Source: Breznakia pachnodae (GTDB lineage: Bacteria > Bacillota_I > Bacilli_A > Erysipelotrichales > Erysipelotrichaceae). Taken from it: a stretch of DNA of 64,000 nt. Location: the NCBI RefSeq assembly GCF_030814225.1, contig NZ_JAUSUR010000004.1, positions 124,001 through 188,000 on the forward strand, in the 5' to 3' direction. The notes below the pieces were generated by a model. That model was not told the DNA's origin and made no database searches. It saw only the letters and a list, made by a program, of their open reading frames with translations. Below are positions 41,276 to 50,958 of this stretch, in pieces (the first letter of the stretch is position 1; every line of letters begins with the position of its first letter). The translations under genes and the position numbers were made by a program.

Positions 41276-42299
41276 CTACATACTCCTTACCATAACATTT
41301 CATTTGGTCTTCTTTAACTTCCTGATATCCCAAATGGATATCTTTATATGCATATGCCAATAATTCACTGGTGTCTCCACGTAATGGATCAAGTTTATCA
41401 GCAATATATAACAACTTTGAATAAATACCTAAGTGTTCACCTAATACATGGTGTTCCACTGCAGCCAATACCCGTTTATCACGAATTCCCAGATTATGTC
41501 CACAGACATATGCTCCCAGAAACCCATGCCAGATGCTTTTCTTCACATCAATCAGTTCAGGTCGTAACTGCGAAACCAACGTTCTTCCATCATCTTCATT
41601 AATATAAATAAACTCTTTATTAATATCATGATAGATTCCACACATATATGCAATCTGCTCATCTAGATGATGTGCCTTTGCTAAATTTACACAAAGCTTT
41701 GCTACACTTACACTATGATTGTAACGATATTCACTCATATAACTACTTACAATTCCTTCGTACAAGAAATTCTCTACAATGTAATCCTTTACCTTTGGAT
41801 GTAAGTATTTTAACTTTCCTTCACGAATCTCGCTACTGCTGATTGGATAAGGTTCCATTGATAACATCCTCACATTATAAGGTGTATCAACTGTTTCACC
41901 ATCTCGCATAAAACCACATAACTGTACTTCACTTTGCAGTTTCTCAATATCTTTCCATTTATTTAGTTGTTTGATCTGATCGCCACCAATCATAAAGAAG
42001 AAGGTTGCATCTTTATGCTGTGTCTTTAAACGTCCTACTGTATCAATTGTATAATTCTTACCATTACTGGTTTCTTCAATTGTACATAGTTTAAAACCAT
42101 CAAAGCCATTCAGTGCCAGTTTTACCATTTTCTTGCGTGCATCATAATTACTTAATGTACGATCCTTTAATGGTGTATCATAACTCAATACAAACCAGAC
42201 TTCATCCAACTGCAGTTGTCTCTTTGCCTGCTTTGCCATTTCAATATGACCAAGGTGAATGGGATCAAAGCTTCCACCAATTAGTCCGATTCTACTCAT
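41235..42299 (-). CDS. NadD-YqeK fusion: nicotinate-nucleotide adenylyltransferase + HD phosphatase
   Basis: The 354-aa protein combines two usually separate enzymes. Residues 1-190 are NadD, with the GGSFDPIHLGHIEMA nucleotidyltransferase signature, ISSSEIR and a KDYIVENFLY end. Residues 190-354 are an HD domain (HSVSVAKL, GIYHDINKEF), the YqeK-type Ap4A hydrolase. It makes NaAD in NAD synthesis and may break down diadenosine tetraphosphate. In B. subtilis the genes are adjacent (nadD, yqeK); a fused form is known in Mollicutes. Confidence 0.9.
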   Translation of the reverse strand: MSRIGLIGGSFDPIHLGHIEMAKQAKRQLQLDEVWFVLSYDTPLKDRTLSNYDARKKMVKLALNGFDGFKLCTIEETSNGKNYTIDTVGRLKTQHKDATFFFMIGGDQIKQLNKWKDIEKLQSEVQLCGFMRDGETVDTPYNVRMLSMEPYPISSSEIREGKLKYLHPKVKDYIVENFLYEGIVSSYMSEYRYNHSVSVAKLCVNLAKAHHLDEQIAYMCGIYHDINKEFIYINEDDGRTLVSQLRPELIDVKKSIWHGFLGAYVCGHNLGIRDKRVLAAVEHHVLGEHLGIYSKLLYIADKLDPLRGDTSELLAYAYKDIHLGYQEVKEDQMKCYGKEYVDGEKIRSDIERNQ

Positions 42300-42580
42300 A
42301 GTTCAATGATCCGTTTTTTACTCCTGCGAAACAATACAATGGTACGACCAACGATTTGAACAACCTCACTGTTTGTCATACCTGCCATATCTAATGCCAT
42401 CTCTTTGACGTTATCATCACAATTCTTCAGCACACTGATTTTAACTAACTCATGTGCTTCTAAAGCCAAGTCCACAGTCTCTATAAGATTTGCACTTAAC
42501 CCATCTTTTCCTATTTGAATAATTGCTCGTGTTGTCACGGCAATACTTCTTAAATGTCTTTTCTGTTTTCCACTTAGCAT
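42296..42580 (-). CDS. yhbY: YhbY-type RNA-binding protein
   Basis: The 94-aa CRS1/YhbY-domain protein has the GKDGLSANLIETVDLALEAHELVKI stretch (in part) and the GxxG-like loop. It binds pre-50S particles. It overlaps nadD by four bases and yqeH by one. Confidence 0.92.
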   Translation of the reverse strand: MLSGKQKRHLRSIAVTTRAIIQIGKDGLSANLIETVDLALEAHELVKISVLKNCDDNVKEMALDMAGMTNSEVVQIVGRTIVLFRRSKKRIIEL

Positions 42581-43650
42581 TAAATCATCGCCTCTCTAAA
42601 TATTACATCTACATTCTCATTTACATAGACATCAATCTGGCTTACATTACCTTGGATACAAAACCATCCAAGTCCTGCAATTACCACGTCCATCTTTGGT
42701 ATTTTCTTTGTATTTGTATACTTCTTCATATCTTTAAATTCATCATTAATTGATGGTGACAACAGTTCATTTAAATGAGTTTCCCATAACTGATCTGCCT
42801 GCTCCATCTTTCCTCGATGAATATTCAAACGTTCATTGAAGTAACAAACAACATTTACTTTATCACAATCTTTTAAATCCAAACGTACATATCCACCTAC
42901 TGCCAATGACTGATTCTTTGTCAGTTGAAATTTCTTTGGATTGATTTGCTTTTGAAAGATTACATCTTTTAACTGTTCTACAGGAACATACGTCAATAAT
43001 GACTTACTGTTTACAATTCCTGGAGTATCATACAGTGTATATCCATTATATTCAATAGGATTCAAATCAAGAGTTGTTCCTGGATGCCACGATGTTGTAA
43101 GTTCAGATGAATTCATTAACCCATTCAACAGAGTACTCTTTCCAGCATTTGCATTCCCAAGCAATACTACATCACGATTGTTACGTACATGTTCAATTGA
43201 CTCATTTACATTTTCAATTGATTCAGGATCTTGTTTATGTAAGTCAGGACATAGTGTCACACCTACAATTTTGATTCCATGTTCCTTCAATCGGCGCATA
43301 ATAAAATTCGCAATTTTATTTGGGTTAATATCTCTTGGTAATAAATCACTCTTTGTACAAACCAACAGAATATCTTTACCAATCAGATGACGGTTCATCC
43401 CTTTGATGAGACTTGACTCAAAATCAACCACATCAACAACCCAAACAACTAGAGCATCTAAATCATTTACTTTTTTTAATAACTCATCGTTGTCAATTCC
43501 CTGTTGCATTGAAATAACTACATCATTATAATGCGTTAAACGGAAACAACGCTGACAATATTCTTTATCAAGATTTGGTGTATATCCAATTTTATCAGGA
43601 TGTTCATTTTGTAATGTAACACCACAACCTTTACATGTTTTACTCATCAA
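42580..43650 (-). CDS. yqeH: Circularly permuted GTPase YqeH
   Basis: The 356-aa protein starts with a zinc finger (CKGCG, CQRC). The permuted GTPase order follows: TKSDLL (G4) before GNANAGKSTLLN (G1) and DTPG (G3). The C-terminal domain binds nucleic acid. It is needed for 30S assembly in B. subtilis. It overlaps yqeG by 11 bases. Confidence 0.95.
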   Translation of the reverse strand: MMSKTCKGCGVTLQNEHPDKIGYTPNLDKEYCQRCFRLTHYNDVVISMQQGIDNDELLKKVNDLDALVVWVVDVVDFESSLIKGMNRHLIGKDILLVCTKSDLLPRDINPNKIANFIMRRLKEHGIKIVGVTLCPDLHKQDPESIENVNESIEHVRNNRDVVLLGNANAGKSTLLNGLMNSSELTTSWHPGTTLDLNPIEYNGYTLYDTPGIVNSKSLLTYVPVEQLKDVIFQKQINPKKFQLTKNQSLAVGGYVRLDLKDCDKVNVVCYFNERLNIHRGKMEQADQLWETHLNELLSPSINDEFKDMKKYTNTKKIPKMDVVIAGLGWFCIQGNVSQIDVYVNENVDVIFREAMI

Positions 43651-44164
43651 ATACTCCTCTTTTCATTACATTTTTCTTTTCTAATCGACGATAAATCTGA
43701 TTCTCTAAACGTCGATTTAACTTTGTTGTTTTCAAATCACGGGTTACTAACGGATGAGTTAGAATCGTATCAATACTCATTCGGTTTCCACCAAATACAT
43801 CGGTTAATAACTGATCCCCAACCGCAACAATATCGCTTGGTTTCATATTATAGTCTTTTAAAATTTGTTTATAGGTCAATCGTAACGGTTTCTTCGCAAA
43901 TCCATAATAAGGTACTTCCAGCGCATCCGCAAATAGCTTTACTCGATCCTTATTGTTATTGCTGATTAGGCATATCTGTAATCCTGCATCTTGTACTCGT
44001 TTAATGAAATCTTTTGCTTCTTGTGAAGGTAATGCTTCATCATGTGCCACAAGTGTATTATCGATATCACAGATTACTAATTTCTTCTTATGCTCTATAA
44101 GATTATCTACATCGATAGAGCGAAAACTTCTAACATATTTAAATGGTTTAAATAATCGAATCAT
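43640..44164 (-). CDS. yqeG: YqeG-family HAD phosphatase
   Basis: The 174-aa HAD-IIIA protein has DIDNTL (motif I) and GDQLLTDVFGGN (motif IV). It is the first gene of the yqe operon. A promoter TTGATA, 17 bases, TACTAT lies just upstream (44197-44225). Confidence 0.9.
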   Translation of the reverse strand: MIRLFKPFKYVRSFRSIDVDNLIEHKKKLVICDIDNTLVAHDEALPSQEAKDFIKRVQDAGLQICLISNNNKDRVKLFADALEVPYYGFAKKPLRLTYKQILKDYNMKPSDIVAVGDQLLTDVFGGNRMSIDTILTHPLVTRDLKTTKLNRRLENQIYRRLEKKNVMKRGVFDE

Positions 44165-44196
44165 AACTACTCACTTTCTAAATTACACTTGTATTT

Positions 44197-44225
44197 ATAG
44201 TATCATTTTTTCTACTCATTATCAA
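44197..44225 (-). promoter_or_regulatory. Promoter of the yqeG-yqeM operon
   Basis: Minus-strand TTGATA (44220-44225) and TACTAT (44197-44202), 17-base spacer, upstream of yqeG. Confidence 0.65.
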
Positions 44226-44272
44226 TTTTTCAAAGGGTAAATTCATCATTAATTTACACCTTGAAAAACTGA

Positions 44273-44300
44273 AATACCACAATTATTAAACTGTGGTATT
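44273..44300 (-). terminator. Terminator of the infB-rbfA-VanZ operon
   Basis: Perfect stem AATACCACA (44273-44281) and TGTGGTATT (44292-44300). The minus strand then reads TTCAGTTTTTC. It overlaps the end of the last gene in the operon. Confidence 0.65.
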
Positions 44301-45341
44301 TTCTTCAAATGATTGGTAACTTAATTCTATCGAAAGTTTTTCGTTGATTTTCTTTAAAGCTTTTAAAAATGCTTCTTTATCATAGATTGCTAAATCAATA
44401 TAAGAGTAGGTTGTACCAATCGCACCACCAATACTCTTCGCAATTCCCTGCGGGAATAATAAATCATTTAATTTCTTCTCCAACTGTTGGCGATAGATTG
44501 CATCTGCTTCATTACCAGCATTGTTTTTATAATACAAGAAACCAAACTCCCCACCATAATCAAAGAACTGATGGTAAGTAACTAATTGACCTTCTAACAC
44601 TTCACTGATTAAGATTGGATGAACAGTAAATATCATCTTCATATCTTTACGTACATCTTTACTATCAATTTCATCTTTTAAACTATATACACGATAAATC
44701 GTAGTAGGATCATAGTATTCAGGCCATTCCTTCTCTTCAATAATATCAATCATTATTTCATAGAATTCAGGTAAGATACAAGCATTTCCACTACGTTCAC
44801 TATCAATGACATCAATCGTACCAATATATGCTTCTAATGCACATTCACCAATGAATAACTGCAGCATATACACTGCTATTTCATTGGCTTTATTTGGATC
44901 TAAAAACTGAAATGCATTACAGTATAATTCTACATGAAAACTTTTGTTTGCTTCATCAAGATCATAAAACACTCTGAAATCTTCAGGGTAATATTCCTGG
45001 TCTTTAATTCTTAATACTGTATTCAATGCCTTATCACTAAGTGGAGGTAAATAAGAGTTAATAATCCACTTCTCATTCACTCCCTCAGGTACAAATTGTT
45101 TTAATAATGCAGTAACTAACTGTACATTCTTATCTTGTCCTGTATGGAATGTAAGTTCATAGAAATCATCACTGATTGCTACTTCCAGTGAAGAATTACT
45201 ACATTCTTCATAATATGTATTTAAGATTTTCACAATCTCATTCACTTCTTGTTCTTTATTTTCACTTAACGCATTTTCCAGGTTGACCTTTTCTTCCATG
45301 AAAATACGCCAAAATCGCTTCACTTGTTCTCTAATTGACAT
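44286..45341 (-). CDS. 351-aa hypothetical protein
   Basis: The start is ATG 45341 (MSIREQVKRFWRIF) with AGGAGG five bases upstream; the longer reading lies in the VanZ gene. The product is soluble and acidic with many aromatic residues and no membrane segment. No known motif was recognised. It overlaps the VanZ-like gene by 22 bases, so it is probably coupled to it. Confidence 0.7.
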   Translation of the reverse strand: MSIREQVKRFWRIFMEEKVNLENALSENKEQEVNEIVKILNTYYEECSNSSLEVAISDDFYELTFHTGQDKNVQLVTALLKQFVPEGVNEKWIINSYLPPLSDKALNTVLRIKDQEYYPEDFRVFYDLDEANKSFHVELYCNAFQFLDPNKANEIAVYMLQLFIGECALEAYIGTIDVIDSERSGNACILPEFYEIMIDIIEEKEWPEYYDPTTIYRVYSLKDEIDSKDVRKDMKMIFTVHPILISEVLEGQLVTYHQFFDYGGEFGFLYYKNNAGNEADAIYRQQLEKKLNDLLFPQGIAKSIGGAIGTTYSYIDLAIYDKEAFLKALKKINEKLSIELSYQSFEENTTV

Positions 45342-45877
45342 AACTGCCTCCTGTATATAAAACGATATATCCCATATCCAATACACCCACCGATCGTATT
45401 GAATATAAGATCATCGATATCTGTAATTCCAACATACCCAATAAACTGCAACAACTCTATCGTAAAAGATAATCCAAAGGCAATACCAAAGGCTTTCCAA
45501 AAATATGGTTTCTTAAGATAAAAGTTAACCATAAACCCTAATGGAACAAACCAGGCAATATTACCAACAATATTATAAATTAAAAACAACATTGCCCTTA
45601 GTGGATCAACACTAAGTGAATATTCATATGACTCTATTAACATTTCAAACGGAATTAAGTTTACTGTTCTTGTTGAGTTCATAAATAACCCTTCACGATA
45701 AACAGTAACATAAAGTAAACATATCAAATAAAAGAGAAAAATAAAGGTAATGACTTTCTTTTCAAAAGCCCTCCCTTTATTTTTTTTATACATATAAATA
45801 CATCCAAAGATAAGAGTAGATAACAATGCTGAGACTATGAAACTGCTTAATAGTAATTCAATAATCCACTCTAACAT
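45320..45877 (-). CDS. VanZ-like membrane protein
   Basis: The 185-aa protein has about five membrane segments and the VanZ-family pattern NIVGNIAWFVPLGF followed by ELLQFIG...DIDDLIFNTIGG. VanZ of enterococci gives low-level teicoplanin resistance, but most family members are of unknown role. It is followed by the hypothetical gene at 44286-45341 and lies 15 bases after rbfA. Confidence 0.85.
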   Translation of the reverse strand: MLEWIIELLLSSFIVSALLSTLIFGCIYMYKKNKGRAFEKKVITFIFLFYLICLLYVTVYREGLFMNSTRTVNLIPFEMLIESYEYSLSVDPLRAMLFLIYNIVGNIAWFVPLGFMVNFYLKKPYFWKAFGIAFGLSFTIELLQFIGYVGITDIDDLIFNTIGGCIGYGIYRFIYRRQLCQLENK

Positions 45878-45892
45878 AGCTAACCTCCTACT

Positions 45893-46240
45893 CTACTTAT
45901 CTTTTGCATGAATGTCTGCAATAATCTGATCGATCTTATTTCCTCTATCTAGCGTTTCATCTAGCAGGAATACAAGTTCCGGCACCTTACGGATAGAAAG
46001 TTTCTTAGATAGTTCACTACGAATAAATCCTTTAGAACGATCTAGTGCTTTCATCCCAGATTCTTTTCTTGCATCTTGACCTAAAAATGAAACATAGATT
46101 TTCGCAACTGATAAATCACTTGCAACCATACAATCCGTAACCGTAATGAATCCAATTTTTGGATCCTTTACTGCTCTTGAAATGATTTCAGAAATATTAC
46201 GTTGGATCAGTTGTGCAATCTTTTCATTTTTTAATCCCAT
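45893..46240 (-). CDS. rbfA: Ribosome-binding factor A
   Basis: The 115-aa protein matches RbfA (KH-like fold, ISRAVKDPKIGFITVTDC, KVPELVFLLDETLDRG). It is needed for late 30S maturation. It follows infB by six bases. Confidence 0.95.
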   Translation of the reverse strand: MGLKNEKIAQLIQRNISEIISRAVKDPKIGFITVTDCMVASDLSVAKIYVSFLGQDARKESGMKALDRSKGFIRSELSKKLSIRKVPELVFLLDETLDRGNKIDQIIADIHAKDK

Positions 46241-46246
46241 AATATA

Positions 46247-48082
46247 TTATTCCACCTCTACTTGTTGGTCCTCAAATGCTTCAATAACATCATTTATTTT
46301 AATATCATTAAAGTTTTCAATTGTGATACCACAGTCATAACCATTACTTACTTCCTTAACATCATCTTTAAAACGTTTCAATGATCCAAGTTTTCCTTCA
46401 TAAACAACAATTCCTTCACGAATCAGACGGACTCCACAATCTTTCTTGATGACTCCATCAGTAACCATACATCCTGCAATTGTTCCCAGTTTACTTACTT
46501 TATAAGTTTCACGAACTTCTGCCTGACCAATAATTACTTCTTCATATACTGGTGCTAACATACCTTTCATCGCACTTTCCATTTCTTCAATGGCTTTATA
46601 GATGATGTTATGTAAACGGATGTCCACACCTTCGTCTTCTGCTTTCTTTCTTACTGCTGCATTTGGACGTACATTAAATCCAATAATTAGCGCATGTGAA
46701 GCACTTGCTAACATTACATCAGATTCAGTAATAGCACCAGCAGTTGAACGGATTACATTTACACGTACTCCCTTAACTTCAATCTTTTCAAGTGAAGCTT
46801 TTACTGCTTCTGCACTACCTTGTACATCTGCCTTAACAATCGTATTAATACTTTGAATATCGCCTTCTTCAATTTGGCGTGCCAAATCTTCCAAGCTCAT
46901 TGCTGAAGAAGCATTTCTTTCTTCTTCCACACGAACATTCAGACGAGCTTCTGCTATTTGTCTTGCTTTCTTTTCAGAATCAAAGGCTTTGAATACATCA
47001 CCAGCAATTGGAACACTGTTTAATCCAATGATCTCTACTGGAGTTGATGGACCAGCCACCTTGATTTCTTTACCCATATCATCTGTCATTTTACGTACAC
47101 GACCAAATGCTGTACCAACAACAATTGCGTCTGATGCATGTAACGTTCCAGCTTCAATTAATAATGTTGCAACCGAACCACGACCTTTGTCTAGTTTCGC
47201 TTCAATTACGGTACCAACAGCATTTTTGTGAGGATTTGCTCTTAGGTCTGCAACTTCTGCAACTACTAAAACGTTTTCCAACAGGTCTTCAACACCTTCA
47301 CCAGTTTTTGCACTTACTGGTACAAAGATTGTGTCTCCACCCCATTCTTCAGGCATACAACCCAATTCACTCATTTCGCTCATAACACGTTCAGGGTTTG
47401 CCCCTTCTTTATCCATCTTGTTGACAGCAACAATGATTGGTACACCAGCAGCTTTCGCATGGTCAACTGCTTCTTTTGTTTGCGGCATAACTCCATCATC
47501 TGCAGCTACAACAATGATTGTAACATCGGTAACTTTTGCCCCACGAGCACGCATAGCAGTAAATGCCTCATGTCCTGGAGTATCTAAGAAAGTAACTTTA
47601 CGTCCATTTACTTCAACTTGGTAAGCACCAATATGTTGTGTAATTCCACCAAACTCACCTTCAGTAACTTTTGTTTTACGGATGGTATCTAACAATGTTG
47701 TTTTCCCATGGTCAACGTGTCCCATAATTGTAACTACTGGAGGGCGACTTTCTAATTTCGAAGGATCTTCATCCTCTTCCATTTCTTCAAAGTTAAACTC
47801 CTCTACAATGTTTTCTTTATGGACTTCAATTCCAAATTCCATACCAACAAGTTCAATATTCTCGTCGTCTAGTACAGTATTGATTGTCGCCATGTTACCT
47901 AGCAAGAACAAAAACTTAATGATTTCAGAAGCTTGCTTATGCATTAACTTCGCTAATTCACCAACTGTTACCTGTCCAGAATATGTAATCTCTGTAACTG
48001 TAACCTCTTGTTTCTTAGGCGTAAAATCTCTTTTTGTGTTTTTGTTGCGATTGTTATTTTGTCTTTTCTTCGCTTTTGCCAT
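46247..48082 (-). CDS. infB: Translation initiation factor IF-2
   Basis: The 611-aa protein has a short basic N-terminus (about 1-25), the IF2 N2 domain, and the G domain with [11 protein letters not shown] and [12 protein letters not shown] and later motifs, then domains II-IV. It is shorter than E. coli IF-2 (890 aa) and B. subtilis IF-2 (716 aa) because the N-terminal extension is almost missing. It delivers initiator tRNA to the 30S subunit. Confidence 0.97.
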   Translation of the reverse strand: MAKAKKRQNNNRNKNTKRDFTPKKQEVTVTEITYSGQVTVGELAKLMHKQASEIIKFLFLLGNMATINTVLDDENIELVGMEFGIEVHKENIVEEFNFEEMEEDEDPSKLESRPPVVTIMGHVDHGKTTLLDTIRKTKVTEGEFGGITQHIGAYQVEVNGRKVTFLDTPGHEAFTAMRARGAKVTDVTIIVVAADDGVMPQTKEAVDHAKAAGVPIIVAVNKMDKEGANPERVMSEMSELGCMPEEWGGDTIFVPVSAKTGEGVEDLLENVLVVAEVADLRANPHKNAVGTVIEAKLDKGRGSVATLLIEAGTLHASDAIVVGTAFGRVRKMTDDMGKEIKVAGPSTPVEIIGLNSVPIAGDVFKAFDSEKKARQIAEARLNVRVEEERNASSAMSLEDLARQIEEGDIQSINTIVKADVQGSAEAVKASLEKIEVKGVRVNVIRSTAGAITESDVMLASASHALIIGFNVRPNAAVRKKAEDEGVDIRLHNIIYKAIEEMESAMKGMLAPVYEEVIIGQAEVRETYKVSKLGTIAGCMVTDGVIKKDCGVRLIREGIVVYEGKLGSLKRFKDDVKEVSNGYDCGITIENFNDIKINDVIEAFEDQQVEVE

Positions 48083-48090
48083 ATCCTCAC

Positions 48091-48387
48091 CTATCCTTTC
48101 AATATTTCGCTAATCTTCTTTGCAAACCCCTGATCCAAAATACCAACTGCTTTGATATTATGTTTTCCAACGGCATTGCTTAATTCTTCACTACTTTCTA
48201 TAAAACCATATTTCACATGGTAATATGTACACTTATCGGTTATCCGTTTCTTTGTATTATCAGATGCATCTTCTGCAATCACCACATACTTGCAACGGCC
48301 TGCGCGAATCTCTTTAATCAGAGTTTCACCAATCGATATTTTTCTTGATGCTGCAGCCAATCCAAATATTCCATATTGGCTATTCAT
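48091..48387 (-). CDS. ylxQ: L7Ae-family RNA-binding protein YlxQ
   Basis: The 98-aa protein has the L7Ae/L30e pattern ([22 protein letters not shown] in part). It lies between ylxR and infB as in B. subtilis and overlaps ylxR by eight bases. Confidence 0.9.
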   Translation of the reverse strand: MNSQYGIFGLAAASRKISIGETLIKEIRAGRCKYVVIAEDASDNTKKRITDKCTYYHVKYGFIESSEELSNAVGKHNIKAVGILDQGFAKKISEILKG

Positions 48388-48643
48388 TTACTAACTTCCT
48401 TAGTTCATCATATACAGCATCATCTACTTCAACATTCAGTGCACGATTAAGAATTTTCTTCTTTTGTGCCAAATCAATTGCATCAATTGATTTCTTTAAA
48501 TATGCACCACGGCCATTCGCTTTTCCAGTTTCATCCACAATTACTTGTTTCTCTGGAGTGCGAACTACTCGAATCAGTTCTTTCTTAGGCAACTGTTCCT
48601 GCGTAGCCACACATTTTCTCAAAGGTACTTTTCGCAAGTTCAT
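48380..48643 (-). CDS. ylxR: YlxR-family (DUF448) RNA-binding protein
   Basis: The 87-aa protein contains the DUF448 motif RKCVATQEQLPKKELIRVV (in part) and GRGAYL. It is located after nusA as usual. Structural relatives bind RNA. Confidence 0.9.
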   Translation of the reverse strand: MNLRKVPLRKCVATQEQLPKKELIRVVRTPEKQVIVDETGKANGRGAYLKKSIDAIDLAQKKKILNRALNVEVDDAVYDELRKLVNE

Positions 48644-48652
48644 CCCTCTTTT

Positions 48653-50368
48653 CTATTCTTCGTCGTAGAATTCATCGTACTCATCGAAGTCAATATCATC
48701 ATTAATCCAATCTTTTTCTTGTTCGGCTTGTTCAGCAGCTGCAATTTCAGCCAATTCTTCTTCAGTATAGATTGGTTTCAACTCGTAATCCTTTTCATTT
48801 GGATCAAATGTAGGTTGAGGAGTTGAATCTTCAAAGATGTTATCATCATCGTTTTTCTTATATTTTTTCTTCGCTTTTGGTTTCACTGCTTCTTCTTTTT
48901 TAGCTCCAGCAATTTCTTCAAATTTCGAAACATAAGCACGTTTTTCTTCGATATCAATTCCTTGTGCTTTCTTTTCTTTCGCTAAACGAGCAGCCTTTTC
49001 AAGCTCATCTTCTTCTTTTGGTTTTTCTTCAACAACTTTTTTCTTCGCTTTCGGTTTTGCTGGTTTCACTGGTGCTGCTTCTACTGTTTCTTCCACAACT
49101 TCAGTTTTTGCTTCTTCTACAACTGGTGCAGTTTCTGCAGGCTTATCAGCTTCTTTGATGAATTCTTCTTCAATAATTTCATCACCTAATAACTCATCAC
49201 TAAATTCTTGTTCCACTTCTTGGCTTTGAAGTTCACTAAAGATTTGTTGTTGTTCAAGTGCACGTTTTTCTTCTTTTTCTTGGGCAACACGTTGCGCCTC
49301 ATTTGCAGAAATCGTTTGCCAGTCAATACCCATTCTTTCAGCATCACTGATTGATTTGATATCGATTGTGCTTCCAGTTAATTTAACAGCAAGGCGTGCA
49401 TTCTTACCTTTTTTACCGATTGCAAGTGATAATTGATCATCATTTACAATAACCATTAATCCACGTTTTGCTTCATTTGGAATTACTGCAAGAATTTCAG
49501 CAGGAGCAAGTGCGTTTTTAATTAACTCACCAACATCTTCACTCCATTCGAAGATATCAATCTTTTCACCCTTTAATTCTTCAATAATTACTTGTACACG
49601 AGTACCACGAGGTCCAATACAAGCACCAATTGGATCAATGTTTTCATTGTTTGAATAAACTGCCATCTTACAACGTTCACCCGCATCACGAGCAATTGCT
49701 TTAATTTCCACAATTCCTTGGAAAATTTCAGGAACTTCTTTTTCAAACAAACGTTTTACTAACACAGGATCTGCACGAGATACTAATACTTGTGCTCCTT
49801 TTGTTTCTTTATTTACATCACTAATAACAACTTTTAAATGTTGTCCTTCGTAATATTCTTCACCAGGAATTTGTGCAACCTTTGGCATAAGTGCCAATGT
49901 CTTACCAATATTAACAAGACAGAACTTATCTTCCACCGTTTCCACAACACCAGTTACTAACTCTTCTAACTTGTCAGAGTATTCATCGTACACTGCTTGT
50001 TTCTGAGCTTCTCTAGTTTTTTGTTTCATTACGTTTTTCGCTAAAATAATTGCGATACGACCAAACTCAGTGAAATCAACTTCTTCTTCCACAAAATCGC
50101 CTAATTGATAGTCTTCACGAATCGCTTGTGCATCTTCCAAAGAAATTTCTAATTCATCATCTTCCACTTCTTCAACTACCAACTTCTGGTGGTATACTTT
50201 AATGTCATCGTTATCAAATGAAACACGTACATATGCATCTTGAATATCGATATGTTTACGATATGCTTTTGTTAGTGCTTCTTGCAACGCTTCAATAATA
50301 ATGTCTTTTGATATACTACGATCTTGTTCAATTTCCTGCATCGCTTTGATTACATCTTTTAATTTCAT
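48653..50368 (-). CDS. nusA: Transcription termination/antitermination protein NusA with long acidic tail
   Basis: 571 aa. The core (about 1-350) has the NusA N-terminal domain, S1 and two KH domains (GERCKMAVYSN, CIGPRGTRVQ, AIGKKGKNARLA). The next 220 residues are an unusual tail rich in Glu, Lys and Ala (KPKAKKK repeated, ending EYDEFYDEE). B. subtilis NusA is 371 aa and ends near the KH domains. Such tails occur in Mollicutes and Erysipelotrichia. NusA controls pausing and termination. It follows rimP by 14 bases. Confidence 0.95.
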   Translation of the reverse strand: MKLKDVIKAMQEIEQDRSISKDIIIEALQEALTKAYRKHIDIQDAYVRVSFDNDDIKVYHQKLVVEEVEDDELEISLEDAQAIREDYQLGDFVEEEVDFTEFGRIAIILAKNVMKQKTREAQKQAVYDEYSDKLEELVTGVVETVEDKFCLVNIGKTLALMPKVAQIPGEEYYEGQHLKVVISDVNKETKGAQVLVSRADPVLVKRLFEKEVPEIFQGIVEIKAIARDAGERCKMAVYSNNENIDPIGACIGPRGTRVQVIIEELKGEKIDIFEWSEDVGELIKNALAPAEILAVIPNEAKRGLMVIVNDDQLSLAIGKKGKNARLAVKLTGSTIDIKSISDAERMGIDWQTISANEAQRVAQEKEEKRALEQQQIFSELQSQEVEQEFSDELLGDEIIEEEFIKEADKPAETAPVVEEAKTEVVEETVEAAPVKPAKPKAKKKVVEEKPKEEDELEKAARLAKEKKAQGIDIEEKRAYVSKFEEIAGAKKEEAVKPKAKKKYKKNDDDNIFEDSTPQPTFDPNEKDYELKPIYTEEELAEIAAAEQAEQEKDWINDDIDFDEYDEFYDEE

Positions 50369-50382
50369 TTTCTTAGTCCTTC

Positions 50383-50850
50383 CTATAATTTAACGGATAA
50401 GCGAATCAGACGAATATTATCCTTTTCGACTGATATCTTCTTCTTAATATTTTTCACAAGATATTCTATTTCAATGCTGGTGTCATCTACTGCACGCAGA
50501 TAACCCAATACTTCATCCAGTCCAGCTTTTGGATCATTCAATTTCACATAGATGAATTCTCCAAGCGCTTCCTTAATTTCTTCATCAGTTCTAAGCTCAC
50601 GCTCAGCCCCAGGTGAACACACTTCCAAATAGTACTCATACTTGATGATATCCAGTTCATCTAACTTATCTGAAATAACACCTGATACCTTTGCACAGGT
50701 ATCAATATCCATTTTTCCTTCTTTATTAAGAATTGATACTTGCAAAATCTTCATGTTGCCATCTTGTGTCCAGACAATATCATACAAGACTAAGTCCTCA
50801 GCTTCGACAATTGGCTCAATAATTTCTTTTAATTTTAAAACCGTAGCCAT
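50383..50850 (-). CDS. rimP: Ribosome maturation factor RimP
   Basis: The 155-aa protein matches RimP (DUF150): EAEDLVLYDIVWTQDGNMKILQV (in part), and the SPGAERELRT motif. It is required for 30S assembly and heads the rimP-nusA-infB operon. A promoter (50913-50941) and a stem-loop (50872-50895) lie upstream. Confidence 0.93.
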   Translation of the reverse strand: MATVLKLKEIIEPIVEAEDLVLYDIVWTQDGNMKILQVSILNKEGKMDIDTCAKVSGVISDKLDELDIIKYEYYLEVCSPGAERELRTDEEIKEALGEFIYVKLNDPKAGLDEVLGYLRAVDDTSIEIEYLVKNIKKKISVEKDNIRLIRLSVKL

Positions 50851-50871
50851 GCTACCTCCTATTCAATAAGT

Positions 50872-50895
50872 AAGAGTGGGCTCACACCCACTCTT
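50872..50895 (-). other. Stem-loop in the rimP-nusA leader
   Basis: Perfect nine-bp stem AAGAGTGGG (50872-50880) and CCCACTCTT (50887-50895) in the short 5' leader. The T-run after it on the minus strand is weak, so it is not a clear terminator. It could serve in message stability or NusA-dependent control, an inference. Confidence 0.5.
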
Positions 50896-50912
50896 GTTTT
50901 CCATATGTGCAC

Positions 50913-50941
50913 ATTCTATCACAGTTTATAGCAAACTTCAA
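50913..50941 (-). promoter_or_regulatory. Promoter of the rimP-nusA-infB operon
   Basis: Minus-strand TTGAAG (50936-50941) and TAGAAT (50913-50918) with a 17-base spacer. Confidence 0.65.
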
Positions 50942-50958
50942 TGATTATTACCATTTTC

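Noticed and set aside
46247-48082. Several long ORFs on the plus strand opposite infB
   Set aside because: They lack ribosome binding sites and family resemblance and mirror the codon pattern of infB. They are shadows.
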